Part shown: positions 9,157-17,671 of the stretch, piece by piece
Numbering within the stretch: position 1 is the first letter of the stretch
How the letters are laid out: every line of letters starts with the position of its first letter
Source: JACVRX01 sp035697245
Lineage (GTDB): Bacteria > Actinomycetota > Actinomycetes > Jiangellales > Jiangellaceae
NCBI GenBank assembly: GCA_035697245.1
Contig: DASSDH010000192.1
Coordinates: forward strand, 1-64,000
Direction of reading: 5' to 3'
DNA length: 64,000 bases
The notes under the pieces: model-generated
The model's database searches: none
What the model was told of the DNA's origin: nothing
The model's input: only the letters and a program-made list of their open reading frames with translations
Position numbers and translations under genes: made by a program

Positions 9157-9199
9157 GACGCGGGGTGGGCGGCCCGCCGAGGACACGCCCACCCGCGTC
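9157..9199. other. Stem-loop between gluB and gluC
   Basis: Near-perfect inverted repeat: left arm 9157-9171 and right arm 9186-9199 pair over 14 bases with one bulged G, around a 14-nt loop. It lies 7 bases after the gluB stop and before the gluC ribosome site. Such hairpins in importer operons commonly raise the level of the binding-protein mRNA relative to the permease mRNA; that role is inferred here. Confidence 0.6.
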
Positions 9200-9230
9200 C
9201 CCAGATTTCGATGTACCGGGAGGTCGGCGC

Positions 9231-9878
9231 GTGGACGCGGTGATCGAGAACCTGCCGCTGTATTTGCAGGGCTTTCGTACCACGCTGGAGCTGACCCTCA
9301 TCTCCGCGGCCATCGCCCTGGTGTGGGGAACTGTCCTGGGGGCGTTTCGGGTCTCGCCGGTAGCGCCGCTGCGATGGCTCGGAACCGCCTACGTCGAGTT
9401 GGTCCGCAACACTCCACTCACGCTCGTGTTCATCTTCTTCGTATTCGTTGCGCCACAGCTCGGTATCACTGTGGATTTCTTTGTCTCCGCAGTCTGCGCG
9501 CTGTCGGTGTACACCGCCGCGTTCGTCTGCGAGGCGGTGCGCTCTGGCGTCAACAGCGTCGGTGTCGGCCAGGCCGAGGCAGCGCGGGCGGTCGGGTTGA
9601 CGTTTACCCAGACCTTGCAGGCCATCGTGCTGCCACAAGCGCTGCGCTCGGTGATTCCCCCGTTGATCAACATCTTCATCGCGCTCACCAAGAACAGCTC
9701 GGTGGCCGGGGGCTTCTTCGTCGCCGAGCTCTTCGGGGTGGGTAAGCAGCTGGCGCCGGCCAACCCGTCCGACGTGGTCGCGGTCCTCGTCGGGGTCGCC
9801 GCCTTCTATCTCGCCATCACCATTCCCGCCGGACTCCTGGCGGGTCAGGTCGAGCGGAGGGTGGCGTTCGCCCGATGA
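9231..9878 (+). CDS. gluC: Amino-acid ABC transporter permease
   Basis: 215-aa inner-membrane permease with about five hydrophobic helices and the HisM/GlnP-type EAA loop (EAARAVGLTFTQTLQAIVLPQALR). The start is GTG 9231, because GGGAGG ends 7 bases upstream (9218-9223); the longer frame from 9165 would begin inside the gluB-gluC hairpin. Its stop overlaps the gluD start in an ATGA. Confidence 0.9.
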   Translation: MDAVIENLPLYLQGFRTTLELTLISAAIALVWGTVLGAFRVSPVAPLRWLGTAYVELVRNTPLTLVFIFFVFVAPQLGITVDFFVSAVCALSVYTAAFVCEAVRSGVNSVGVGQAEAARAVGLTFTQTLQAIVLPQALRSVIPPLINIFIALTKNSSVAGGFFVAELFGVGKQLAPANPSDVVAVLVGVAAFYLAITIPAGLLAGQVERRVAFAR

Positions 9879-10759
9879 GCTCGGTCCTCTACGACGCTCC
9901 GGGGCCGCGGGCCCGCAGGCGTGAGCTGCTGCTCTCAGCCGTTGCCGGCGTCATCTTGCTTGCTGTTCTGTTCGTCATGTACCGCCAGCTCGACAGCCGG
10001 GAGCAGTGGGCGGCCGAGCGTTGGCAGGTGTTCACCGAACCACCTCTCAGTCAGAACGCCGCGGACGTCTGGCGTTCCCTGCTCGTCACCGGGCTCGTTG
10101 CGACATTGCGGGCGGCCGCCGTCGCCGCTGTGATCGCCGCCGTCGTGGGGGTGGTCCTCGCGTTCGCTCGGATGGCACGGCCGGGCTGGATCCGGGTACC
10201 GGTCATCGCTGTCATCGAGTTCTTCCGCGGGCTGCCGGTGGTTCTGCTGATGTTCTTCGGTGTCATCGCGCTGGGCCTGCCACTGTTCTGGGGTGTCGTG
10301 TTCGGCCTGGTCCTCTACAACGGAGCGATCATCGCCGAGATACTGCGCGCGGGGATCGTGTCTCTCCCCAAGGGGCAGACCGAGGCGGCCTACGCCATCG
10401 GGCTGAGCCGGACCCAGACGCTGTTCACGATCCTGCTACCGCAAGCCGTGCGCCGGATGCTGCCCTCCCTGGTCAGTCAGCTCGTCGTGCTCAACAAGGA
10501 CACGTCGCTCGGTTTCATCATCGGATACGCCGAGTTGCTTCGGCGGCTTCAGTTGAACACGCAGTTCTTCGGTCAGCGCTACTGGTTCCAGTTCTTCGTC
10601 GTCGGCGCAGCCATCTACATAGCGGTCAACTTCACGCTGTCCCGGCTCGCGGTGTGGCTCGAGCGGCGCGGCTCGGCGAAGGCTGCTGGGGGTATTCCCC
10701 ATGCCGAGGACGTGGAGGTCCAGGCCGCCGCGCCCACCGAGACCGCCACGGGCCTGTGA
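9875..10759 (+). CDS. gluD: Amino-acid ABC transporter permease
   Basis: 294-aa second permease of the importer, with an N-terminal helix (LLLSAVAGVILLAVLFVMY), further helices from residue 70, and the EAA-type motif EAAYAIGLSRTQTLFTILLPQAVR. The polar C-terminal tail of about 35 residues (PHAEDVEVQAAAPTETATGL) is not part of the transport core. It overlaps gluC by 4 bases and converges with rny, leaving only 7 bases between the stops. Confidence 0.9.
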   Translation: MSSVLYDAPGPRARRRELLLSAVAGVILLAVLFVMYRQLDSREQWAAERWQVFTEPPLSQNAADVWRSLLVTGLVATLRAAAVAAVIAAVVGVVLAFARMARPGWIRVPVIAVIEFFRGLPVVLLMFFGVIALGLPLFWGVVFGLVLYNGAIIAEILRAGIVSLPKGQTEAAYAIGLSRTQTLFTILLPQAVRRMLPSLVSQLVVLNKDTSLGFIIGYAELLRRLQLNTQFFGQRYWFQFFVVGAAIYIAVNFTLSRLAVWLERRGSAKAAGGIPHAEDVEVQAAAPTETATGL

Positions 10760-10766
10760 GCTTCGG

Positions 10767-12392
10767 CTACTTGGCGAACTCGGTTGCTCTCGACTCGCGC
10801 ACCACAGTGATCCGGATCTGGCCTGGGTAGGTCAGCTCCTCTTCGACCTGTTTGGCGATGTCGCGGGCGAGAATGCCGGCGGCGATGTCGTCCACCACGT
10901 CGGGAAGCACCATGACCCGTACCTCTCGACCGGCCTGCATCGCGAAGACCTTCTCCACTCCCTCGTGTCCTCGGGCCAGCTCCTCGAGCCGTTCGAGCCG
11001 CTTGACGTACGCCTCCAGCGACTCTCTCCGGGCGCCGGGCCGGCCGCCGGACATCGCGTCGGCGGCCTGGGTCAGCACAGCCTCGACGGTCCGGACCTCG
11101 ACCTCGTTGTGGTGTGCCTCGATGGCGTGCACGACGTCCTCGTTCTCGCCGCACCGCCGGGCGACCTCCGCGCCGATGATGGCGTGGCTGCCTTCGACTT
11201 CATGCGTCAGCGCCTTGCCGACGTCGTGCAGGAGAGCGCACCGCTTGAGCAAGGCCACGTCGAGGCCGAGTTCCGCGGCCATCATGCCGGCAAGGTGGGC
11301 CGACTCGACCAAGTGCTTCAGGACGTTCTGCCCGTACGACGTCCGGTAGCGCAGCCGGCCGAGCAGGGCGACCAGGTCCGAGTGCATGTCAGTGATCCCG
11401 ACCTCGACCAGCGCGTCCTCACCGGCCCGCGCACACAACTTCTCGACCTCGGCCTTGCTCTTCTCGTACTGCTCCTCGATCCGGTGCGGATGGATCCGGC
11501 CGTCGAGGACGAGCTCCTCCAAGGCCAGCCGGGCAACCTCACGGCGGACTGGATCGAAGCAGGACAACAGAACCGCCTCAGGCGTGTCGTCGATGATCAG
11601 GTTGACCCCGGTGACCTGCTCGAACGCTCTGATGTTGCGCCCCTCGCGACCGATGATCCGGCCCTTCATCTCGTCGGCGGGTAGGTGGAGAACCGCGACG
11701 ACGGACTCAGCCGTCTGCTCCGAAGCCAGCCGTTGGATCGCCAGGGTGATGATCTCGCGCGCTCGGCTCTCGCCCTGCTCGTTCGCCTCCCGCTCGATCT
11801 CCCGGACGAGTAGCGCAGCCTCCCGCTTGGCTTGGTTCTCGACGGCTGCGACCAGCTCGGCCTTGGCCTGGTCGGCGGTGAGGCCAGCCGTGCGCTCGAG
11901 GATTGCCCGACGCTCTTGCTCGACGTCGCGCAGTTCCGCGGTCCGGCGGTCCACCTCGGCCTTGAGTTCAACGAGGTCGGCAGACTTCTGCCCCAGCGCC
12001 CGGGTCTCCGCATCCAGGCGTTGTTCGCGCTCAGTCGCCCGCAACTCCCGCCGCTCGAGATCCTGACGCTGTGCGGTCAGATCCGCCCGGGTCGCCCTCG
12101 CTTCTGCCTCGGCACCCGTTCGCAGCTGCTGGGCAAACTCGGTCGACTCCGCAGCGCGCTGCCGGATTCGCTCAGCTTCGGCCGTGGCTTGGGCGATGAG
12201 CTCGTCGGCGACCGTGCGGGCCTGATCCCGAACGTCATCGGCCTCATGCTGCGCATCGAGCAGGGCTGCGCCCGTTGCTGCCAGCGGAGTGGAACGGACC
12301 TGACCGGGGCGGCGGAGTAGGGCGAACGCCACGACCCCGAGCAGTCCGGCGATCAGGATTCCGACGACTACTGTTGCTGTCCCGATACTCAT
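10767..12392 (-). CDS. rny: Ribonuclease Y
   Basis: 541-aa membrane-anchored endoribonuclease that initiates mRNA decay. It shows an N-terminal transmembrane helix (VVVGILIAGLLGVVAFALL), a long charged coiled coil (about residues 45-210), a KH domain with GRIIGREGRNIRAFE, and the HD domain with CALLHDVGKALTHE. ATG 12392 follows GAGGGAG. RNase J (43760-45448) and PNPase (57644-59866) are also encoded here, so the window holds three major mRNA-decay enzymes. Confidence 0.95.
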   Translation of the reverse strand: MSIGTATVVVGILIAGLLGVVAFALLRRPGQVRSTPLAATGAALLDAQHEADDVRDQARTVADELIAQATAEAERIRQRAAESTEFAQQLRTGAEAEARATRADLTAQRQDLERRELRATEREQRLDAETRALGQKSADLVELKAEVDRRTAELRDVEQERRAILERTAGLTADQAKAELVAAVENQAKREAALLVREIEREANEQGESRAREIITLAIQRLASEQTAESVVAVLHLPADEMKGRIIGREGRNIRAFEQVTGVNLIIDDTPEAVLLSCFDPVRREVARLALEELVLDGRIHPHRIEEQYEKSKAEVEKLCARAGEDALVEVGITDMHSDLVALLGRLRYRTSYGQNVLKHLVESAHLAGMMAAELGLDVALLKRCALLHDVGKALTHEVEGSHAIIGAEVARRCGENEDVVHAIEAHHNEVEVRTVEAVLTQAADAMSGGRPGARRESLEAYVKRLERLEELARGHEGVEKVFAMQAGREVRVMVLPDVVDDIAAGILARDIAKQVEEELTYPGQIRITVVRESRATEFAK

Positions 12393-12412
12393 CGCCGGCT
12401 CCCTCTATGTCG

Positions 12413-12430
12413 CCGTCCGCGCGCGGACGG
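12413..12430. promoter_or_regulatory. 18-bp perfect palindrome upstream of rny
   Basis: CCGTCCGC-GC-GCGGACGG lies 20 bases upstream of the rny ATG, immediately before its ribosome site. It could be a 5'-leader hairpin or a repressor operator. RNase genes are often autoregulated through leader structures, but nothing in the sequence proves that here. Confidence 0.4.
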
Positions 12431-12738
12431 TCACCACATGGGGTCCGTACCGCGGGCCGCGGCGACACCGGGTAGCGCAACGTAGCGGCGACCCACTGTG
12501 CTGGTGCCGTCGTCACCGACGCAAGGCGTCGGCTCCGATCCCTGCGGACAGGGACGTGAGGTGCTCATACCAACCGGTCGAAGGACCGGAGTCGTTGCTG
12601 CGGTGTCTGACTAGCGTTGTCGTGTTGTGTGCGGATCCGTGGTTGCGGAGGTCCCTTCTCTTAGGAGGCTACGAGCTAGGTAACGAAATGGTCAAGGCGA
12701 TCGGGCTCGGGTCGCTTCAGGGACTGACGTCATCGAGC
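12431..12738. other. Non-coding gap between recX and rny
   Basis: About 310 bases without a convincing gene. The stretch contains a perfect 6-bp hairpin, CCGGTC-GAAG-GACCGG (12574-12589), and on the plus strand an AGGAGG-like tract (12664-12669) followed 18 bases later by an ATG whose frame runs antisense into recX and is not believable as a gene. It presumably carries the recX 3' end and the rny promoter. No tRNA-like fold was seen. Confidence 0.4.
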
Positions 12739-13305
12739 TCAGCTGCTCGCCGGCGTCTCCGGCAGCTGATCGTCAGCGATCCCTTCCTCGGCCAATGCGT
12801 CCCGGACCACCCGGAACGCCAGGCCGGGCGGATAACCCTTGCGCGCGAGCATGCCGGCCAACCGTCGGGTCCGTGCCGCCGGATCGAGCGTGCGGGTCGA
12901 CGCCAGCTTCGCCGCCACCAAAGCCCGGGCGGTTTGCTCCTCCTGCTCAGCCGGTAGCGCCGAGACTGCCTGGTCCACAACCGAGGGATCGACCCCACGG
13001 CGGCGCAACTCGAATGCCAGCGCCCGCTTGGCCAGCCCCCGGCCGGTGTGCCGCGACTCCACCCATGCGCGGGCGAACATGGCATCGTCAATCAGCCCGA
13101 CTTCGCCGAACCGGTCCAGCACTCGGTTACGGACATCATCGCGCACACCGCGGCGCCGCATGGCATCGTCGAGCTGGACCCTGGTCTGCGGTGCGACCGT
13201 CAACCGGCGAAGTGCGATTGTCCGAGCAACGCTTTCCGGATCCGGTTCGGCGTCGTCCCAGCCGTCGGCACGGCGTCCTCGTTCGGCCGGCGTCATCGTC
13301 TTCAT
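12739..13305 (-). CDS. recX: RecA regulatory protein RecX
   Basis: 188-aa modulator of RecA filaments, made of three-helix repeats; typical segments are ALRRLTVAPQTRVQLDDAMRR and DAMFARAWVESRHTGRGLAKRAL. It begins 9 bases after the recA stop on the same strand and is almost certainly co-transcribed with recA under SOS control. ATG start at 13305. Confidence 0.93.
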   Translation of the reverse strand: MKTMTPAERGRRADGWDDAEPDPESVARTIALRRLTVAPQTRVQLDDAMRRRGVRDDVRNRVLDRFGEVGLIDDAMFARAWVESRHTGRGLAKRALAFELRRRGVDPSVVDQAVSALPAEQEEQTARALVAAKLASTRTLDPAARTRRLAGMLARKGYPPGLAFRVVRDALAEEGIADDQLPETPASS

Positions 13306-13314
13306 GGCTCCGGC

Positions 13315-14349
13315 TCAAAAGTCGACCGGCGGCTCCACCGGAGCGTCCGCCCGCGGACCGATGCCGAGCTTCTCCTTGATCTTCTTCTCGATCTCGTCGG
13401 CGAGGTCCGGGTTGTCTCGCAGGAACTTGCGGGCGTTCTCCTTGCCCTGCCCGAGCTGGTCTCCCTCGTAGGTGTACCAGGCGCCGGACTTGCGGACGAA
13501 GCCGTGCTCGACGCCCATGTCGATCAGGCCGCCTTCGCGGCTAATACCCTCTCCGTACAAAATGTCCAGTTCCGCCTGCCTGAAGGGCGGTGCGCACTTA
13601 TTCTTTACCACTTTGATTCGCGTGCGGTTTCCTACCGCTTCGGTACCGTCCTTCAAGGTTTCAATACGACGGATATCCAGACGTACCGAAGCATAGAACT
13701 TCAGTGCCTTTCCACCAGTGGTGGTCTCTGGTGAACCGAATAGGACGCCTATCTTTTCGCGCAATTGATTAATGAATATCGCTGTCGTCTTTGAATGGTT
13801 CAACGCACCCGCGATCTTTCGCAATGCTTGGCTCATCAACCGCGCCTGCAAGCCGACGTGGCTGTCACCCATTTCACCCTCGATCTCGGCTCGCGGCACC
13901 AGGGCCGCAACCGAGTCGATCACGATGACGTCGATCGCACCGGACCGAATCAGCGTGTCGGCAATCTCCAGCGCCTGTTCACCGGTATCAGGCTGCGATA
14001 CCAGGAGCTCGTCGGTCGCCACCCCGAGGGCCTTCGCGTATTCGGGATCCAGCGCATGTTCGGCATCGATAAACGCTGCGATTCCGCCAGCTCGCTGGGC
14101 GTTTGCTACAGCATGCAATGCTATGGTCGTTTTACCGGAACTCTCCGGTCCGTACACTTCTACTACGCGGCCTCGCGGAAGGCCGCCGATGCCCAGGGCG
14201 ACGTCGAGGGAGATCGAACCGGTGGGGATCACCTCGACTGGTGCCCGCGCCTCGTCGCCCAGCCGCATCACTGACCCCTCGCCGTGGGCGCGTTTGATCT
14301 GGGTGATCGCGGTCTCGAGGGCCTTGTCGCGGTCCACGGGAACTGCCAT
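13315..14349 (-). CDS. recA: Recombinase RecA
   Basis: 344-aa strand-exchange protein and LexA co-protease. Walker A is GPESSGKTT; the conserved FINQLREKIGVLFGSPETTTGG and KNKCAPPFRQAELDILYGEG segments are intact, with no intein. ATG 14349 is preferred over the in-frame GTG at 14358 because AGGTGG lies 5 bases before it. Base composition is unusual: 13561-13800 is about 49% GC by hand count, against 72% for 13321-13380, although the protein is ordinary. An SOS box lies upstream. Confidence 0.97.
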   Translation of the reverse strand: MAVPVDRDKALETAITQIKRAHGEGSVMRLGDEARAPVEVIPTGSISLDVALGIGGLPRGRVVEVYGPESSGKTTIALHAVANAQRAGGIAAFIDAEHALDPEYAKALGVATDELLVSQPDTGEQALEIADTLIRSGAIDVIVIDSVAALVPRAEIEGEMGDSHVGLQARLMSQALRKIAGALNHSKTTAIFINQLREKIGVLFGSPETTTGGKALKFYASVRLDIRRIETLKDGTEAVGNRTRIKVVKNKCAPPFRQAELDILYGEGISREGGLIDMGVEHGFVRKSGAWYTYEGDQLGQGKENARKFLRDNPDLADEIEKKIKEKLGIGPRADAPVEPPVDF

Positions 14350-14493
14350 TGATGCCACCTGGGGTCGGCGGGCCGCTCCATGCGACCCGGTCCTGTTCGG
14401 TCGTCGTTTCGGACGCTACGCGCCGGCTCCGACAGACCCGCGACGACGCTCCGCGGGCTGTGGACGACACTCACGTTCCGACGTCACCTGAGG

Positions 14494-14522
14494 ACACTAT
14501 GCCGAACTGGTGTTCGAGAGAA
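14494..14522 (-). promoter_or_regulatory. recA SOS promoter with LexA box
   Basis: Read on the minus strand, TCGAAC-ACCA-GTTCGG (14502-14517) matches 15 of 16 positions of the actinobacterial/Gram-positive SOS box TCGAAC-N4-GTTCGA. It lies within the 17-base spacer between a possible -35 TTCTCT (14517-14522) and -10 TAGTGT (14494-14499), where LexA would block polymerase. The leader to the recA ATG would be about 140 nt. Confidence 0.8.
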
Positions 14523-14571
14523 CCCGACACGCCGCCAGTGAACGAGCGCCTCGCCGGGCCGGGTTCCTCGC

Positions 14572-14958
14572 TCATCCAGGGGACCCCTTCCCGGCCAAGA
14601 AGCCGCGAACCTGCTCCGGCAGCGCACGAATGCTGATCGGTTTCTGGAGATAGCCGTCGAACCCCGCTCCGAAAGCGCGCTCGCGGTCCTCCCTCATCGC
14701 GAAAGCAGTCACCGCGACGACGGGCACGTCGCGAGTGCGGGGACTCTCCCGAAGGAGCCGTAGTGCCTCCGTACCGTCCATCTGCGGGAGCTGGAGGTCC
14801 ATGAGGACCAGATCCGGTTCACAATCCTGCGCCAAAGCGACACCTTGTTCACCAGAAGTGGCCTCGACGATCTCGTAGCCGGCGAACTGCAGCACATCGC
14901 GGATCAGCTTGAGGTTTCGTTCGTTGTCCTCGACGACGAGGATCCGCTGCGCGGTCAC
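14572..14958 (-). CDS. Single-domain response regulator (DivK-like)
   Basis: 128-aa stand-alone receiver: ILVVEDNERNLKL contains the acidic pocket, DLVLMDLQLPQMDG the phospho-acceptor aspartate, and LQKPIS the conserved lysine. There is no output domain, as in DivK/CheY-type relay proteins. GTG 14958 overlaps the kinase stop in a GTGA, so it is translationally coupled to the hybrid kinase upstream. It is a clear paralogue of the receiver at 24276-24662. Confidence 0.88.
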   Translation of the reverse strand: MTAQRILVVEDNERNLKLIRDVLQFAGYEIVEATSGEQGVALAQDCEPDLVLMDLQLPQMDGTEALRLLRESPRTRDVPVVAVTAFAMREDRERAFGAGFDGYLQKPISIRALPEQVRGFLAGKGSPG

Positions 14959-16955
14959 ATCGTCTCCGATCCAGCGACCACCGTCGCGCCGGTAGCTCTG
15001 GTCACCAGGCCCACGAGGACGGCCGGGTCGAACTCGTTCTTCTGCGCCACGTACGAGATCCGTCCCCGCAACCGGTCCCTGTCGGCGGGGGTCAACGTCT
15101 TGGAAGTCAGCACGACAATCGGGATCGGCCTGGTCGCGCTGTCGCTGCGCAAAGCCTCCGCCACGGCGAACCCGTCCATACCGGGCATGAGCAAGTCGAG
15201 GAGCACCACCGACGGCTGGTGCGACCGGGCCATGGCAGTGCCGGTCTCGCCGTCGCCCGCGCTCAGGACGGTCCACCCTCGTGGTTCGAGGACCGCAGTG
15301 ACCAGCTCGAGGGCAAGCGGGTCGTCGTCGATGACCAGCAAGGTGCCAGCCTCGGGCAGAACTCCGACTCGCGAGAGCGCCGCCAAGACGTGTTCCCGGC
15401 TGACCGGTTTGACGAGGTACTCCGCGGCGCCTAGGGCGAAGCCCATCCCGCGCTCGTCGAGCATCGAGACGACGACCACTGGTATCTCTGCCGTGACCGG
15501 ATCCGCTTTGAGGGCGGTCAGCACCTCCCACCCGTCCATGTCCGGGAGGCGGATGTCGAGCACGACCGCAGCGGGATGTCTACGCCGCACCGTGTCCAGG
15601 CCCGACGGGCCGTCGCGCTCACCGACGACCTCGACTCCCGCACCCTCCAGATACAACGTCAGCAGTTCGAGGGAAGACCGGTCGTCCTCGATGACCACAA
15701 CCAGCGGACCCCCGGCGGGTGCCTGCGCGGCCGACCGTGCAGACGACTTTGAGGTTGTGCCCACCGGAACCGCGAAGCCGAACGTGCTGCCGACGCCGAC
15801 CTCGGTCTTGAGCCACATTCTGCCGCCGAGCAACTCCAGGATGCGCTTTGACAACGTGAGACCCAGGCCGGTCCCTTCCTGCTGTTGCACCCCCCGGCCG
15901 CCCTGCTGGAACGACTCGAAGATGCGCTCCCGGTCGTCCGGCGCGATCCCGATCCCCGTGTCGCTGACCGTCACCACGAGCTCGGGGCCGTCGACGCGAG
16001 CTCGGACGACGACCTCGCCGCCGTCGGGCGTGAACTTCACGGCGTTGGACAGCAGGTTGAGCATCACCTGCTTGAATCGGAGCTCGTCCGCCTCGATCAA
16101 GTCGACCTCGGGCGCGACGTCGAGCGACAGCGAGATGTCGTGACGCACAGCCCTTTCGCGGACCATCGACAGGCCGTACTCCAGCGTCTCCTGCACCGGG
16201 AATGTGGAGCGCTGGAGATCCATCCGGCCGGCCTCGACCTTGGACAGATCCAGGATTTCGTTGAGCAGCTCCAGCAGGTGCCGACCCGAGCTCAGGATGT
16301 CGCGCAGGTATTCCTCCTGGCGGTCGTTGAGGTCTCCGAACATCCGCTCGAGCAGAACCTCCGAGAAGCCGATCACCGCGTTGAGCGGCGTACGCAGTTC
16401 GTGCGACATGCTGGCCAGGAACTCCGACTTGTGCCGGCTGGCAACCTCGACCTCGTCGCTCTTGCGCTCCAACTCACGGAACAGCCGCGCGTTGTGGATG
16501 GCCAACGCCGACTGGCTGGCGAAGGTCTGGAGCAGCTCACAGGTCTCCTCGGAGAAGTCCCCAGGCCGCCGCCTGCGGACCACGAGCGCTCCGACGATGC
16601 GGTTCTCATGGAGCATCGGAACTGCGACAAGCGACCGCCAACCCGCATCGTGCAGGGGCTGCAGGTGAGGGTCGAGGTGCTCGTTACGCAGGTCCGGCAC
16701 CTGAATCGGCCGGCCCTCCTTCGCGGCCCGCCCGACCAACGTTTCGTGCAGGCCGATATGGGTCCGGCGCAGCGCATCGACGAGCTCGGCACTGGTGCCG
16801 TAAGCGGTCCGGACGACGAACGCTTCCTCGGCATCGTCGTACTCGAAGATCGACCCGCCGTCAGTGCCCGAGAGCGGCACCGCGTGCATGATGATCACCG
16901 CAAGCACGTGGTCAGGGTCGAGGCTGGAGCTCACGGCCCCCCCGACTTCGCCCAA
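14955..16955 (-). CDS. Hybrid histidine kinase, GAF-HisKA-HATPase-REC-REC (frame-broken 5' part)
   Basis: 666 aa counted from TTG 16955. Order: GAF (about 15-160), HisKA with SHELRTPLNAVIGFSEV (phospho-accepting His185), HATPase with DTGIGIAPDDRERIF and GTGLGLTLSKRIL, then two receiver domains (AVVLDIRLPDMDG; VVLLDLLMPGMDG). No transmembrane segment, so it is a cytosolic sensor. The frame upstream of the TTG still reads QLEALGEVGGAVSSSLD, a typical inter-GAF linker, showing that it was once continuous with the GAF ORF at 16931-17581. GTG 16934, overlapping that ORF's stop as GTGA, is the alternative start if the two are separate coupled proteins. Confidence 0.85.
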   Translation of the reverse strand: MGEVGGAVSSSLDPDHVLAVIIMHAVPLSGTDGGSIFEYDDAEEAFVVRTAYGTSAELVDALRRTHIGLHETLVGRAAKEGRPIQVPDLRNEHLDPHLQPLHDAGWRSLVAVPMLHENRIVGALVVRRRRPGDFSEETCELLQTFASQSALAIHNARLFRELERKSDEVEVASRHKSEFLASMSHELRTPLNAVIGFSEVLLERMFGDLNDRQEEYLRDILSSGRHLLELLNEILDLSKVEAGRMDLQRSTFPVQETLEYGLSMVRERAVRHDISLSLDVAPEVDLIEADELRFKQVMLNLLSNAVKFTPDGGEVVVRARVDGPELVVTVSDTGIGIAPDDRERIFESFQQGGRGVQQQEGTGLGLTLSKRILELLGGRMWLKTEVGVGSTFGFAVPVGTTSKSSARSAAQAPAGGPLVVVIEDDRSSLELLTLYLEGAGVEVVGERDGPSGLDTVRRRHPAAVVLDIRLPDMDGWEVLTALKADPVTAEIPVVVVSMLDERGMGFALGAAEYLVKPVSREHVLAALSRVGVLPEAGTLLVIDDDPLALELVTAVLEPRGWTVLSAGDGETGTAMARSHQPSVVLLDLLMPGMDGFAVAEALRSDSATRPIPIVVLTSKTLTPADRDRLRGRISYVAQKNEFDPAVLVGLVTRATGATVVAGSETM

Positions 16956-17581
16956 CGCCTCGAGCTGTCGACCTTCTGCCTGAGCTCCTGCTGGCGGGCT
17001 TCCAAGGCCGCATGCAAGCGGACCTGCCGGATGGCGATCGCCGCTTGACTGGCGAACGTGGTGAGCACCTCGGCCTCACGGTCACCGAAAGGGTCGACCT
17101 CGGTGCGCCACACATTCAGGACGCCGACGAGTTCGTCGTCGAGCATCATCGGCACACCCAGGGTGGTGCGCAGGCCGGTCAGGCGCTGCACCTCCAGTCG
17201 GCCGTAGTCCGGGTCGGCGACGACGTCGGTGATCTGCTGGGCCCGGCCGTACAGGCTGACCCGGCCGATGAGCGATCCCCGATCAACGCCGGCCGGGTGG
17301 CGGGCTATGTAATCGATTCCCTCCTGGGAGAGGCCGGACGAACGGGCGAGCTTGAGAAGCTCGCCCTCCATCAGGTGAATCTGGGCGACGTCGGCTCGGC
17401 ACAGGCTCCGCGCGCTCTGCACGACGGTCCCGAGGACCGCCTCGAGGTCCGACGCGGACCCCCCCAGCGCCGACAGAACTTCGCTTGTGGCAGCAAGCTG
17501 CTTGCGCGCCTCAGCAAGATCGCGTCGCAGGTGCTCGACAACGGCGTCGTCGCCATCACGGTCGTCCCGCTGCCCGATCAC
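16931..17581 (-). CDS. GAF-domain protein, probable N-terminal part of the downstream kinase
   Basis: 216 aa: a short coiled coil (EHLRRDLAEARKQLAATSEVL), then one GAF domain ending FASQAAIAIRQVRLHAALEARQQEL. GTG 17581 is chosen because GAGGAGG lies 4 bases upstream. The coiled coil and GAF closely resemble the N-terminus of the kinase at 24659-26431. After RQKVD the frame becomes SSRRWAKSGGP and stops, while the -1 frame gives the expected linker. A missing base near 16969 would explain this. Confidence 0.75.
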   Translation of the reverse strand: MIGQRDDRDGDDAVVEHLRRDLAEARKQLAATSEVLSALGGSASDLEAVLGTVVQSARSLCRADVAQIHLMEGELLKLARSSGLSQEGIDYIARHPAGVDRGSLIGRVSLYGRAQQITDVVADPDYGRLEVQRLTGLRTTLGVPMMLDDELVGVLNVWRTEVDPFGDREAEVLTTFASQAAIAIRQVRLHAALEARQQELRQKVDSSRRWAKSGGP

Positions 17582-17671
17582 GGCGCCTCCTCGTCCCCCG
17601 TCGCGGGTCGCATACCCGCCGCGCCGAGGCACCGGCGAGCTCGGAGCGCCAAAAACCGCGGCTGTCTGCGG

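Noticed and set aside
12688..12957. Plus-strand ATG near an AGGAGG tract, upstream of a short ORF
   Set aside because: The frame runs antisense through recX, its product is serine/arginine-rich with no family pattern, and the AGGAGG (12664-12669) is 18 bases from the ATG, too far.
16940..16985. Programmed -1 ribosomal frameshift as an explanation for the split kinase
   Set aside because: No X-XXY-YYZ slippery heptamer or strong downstream stem was found at the switch point; a simple deletion or sequencing error fits better.
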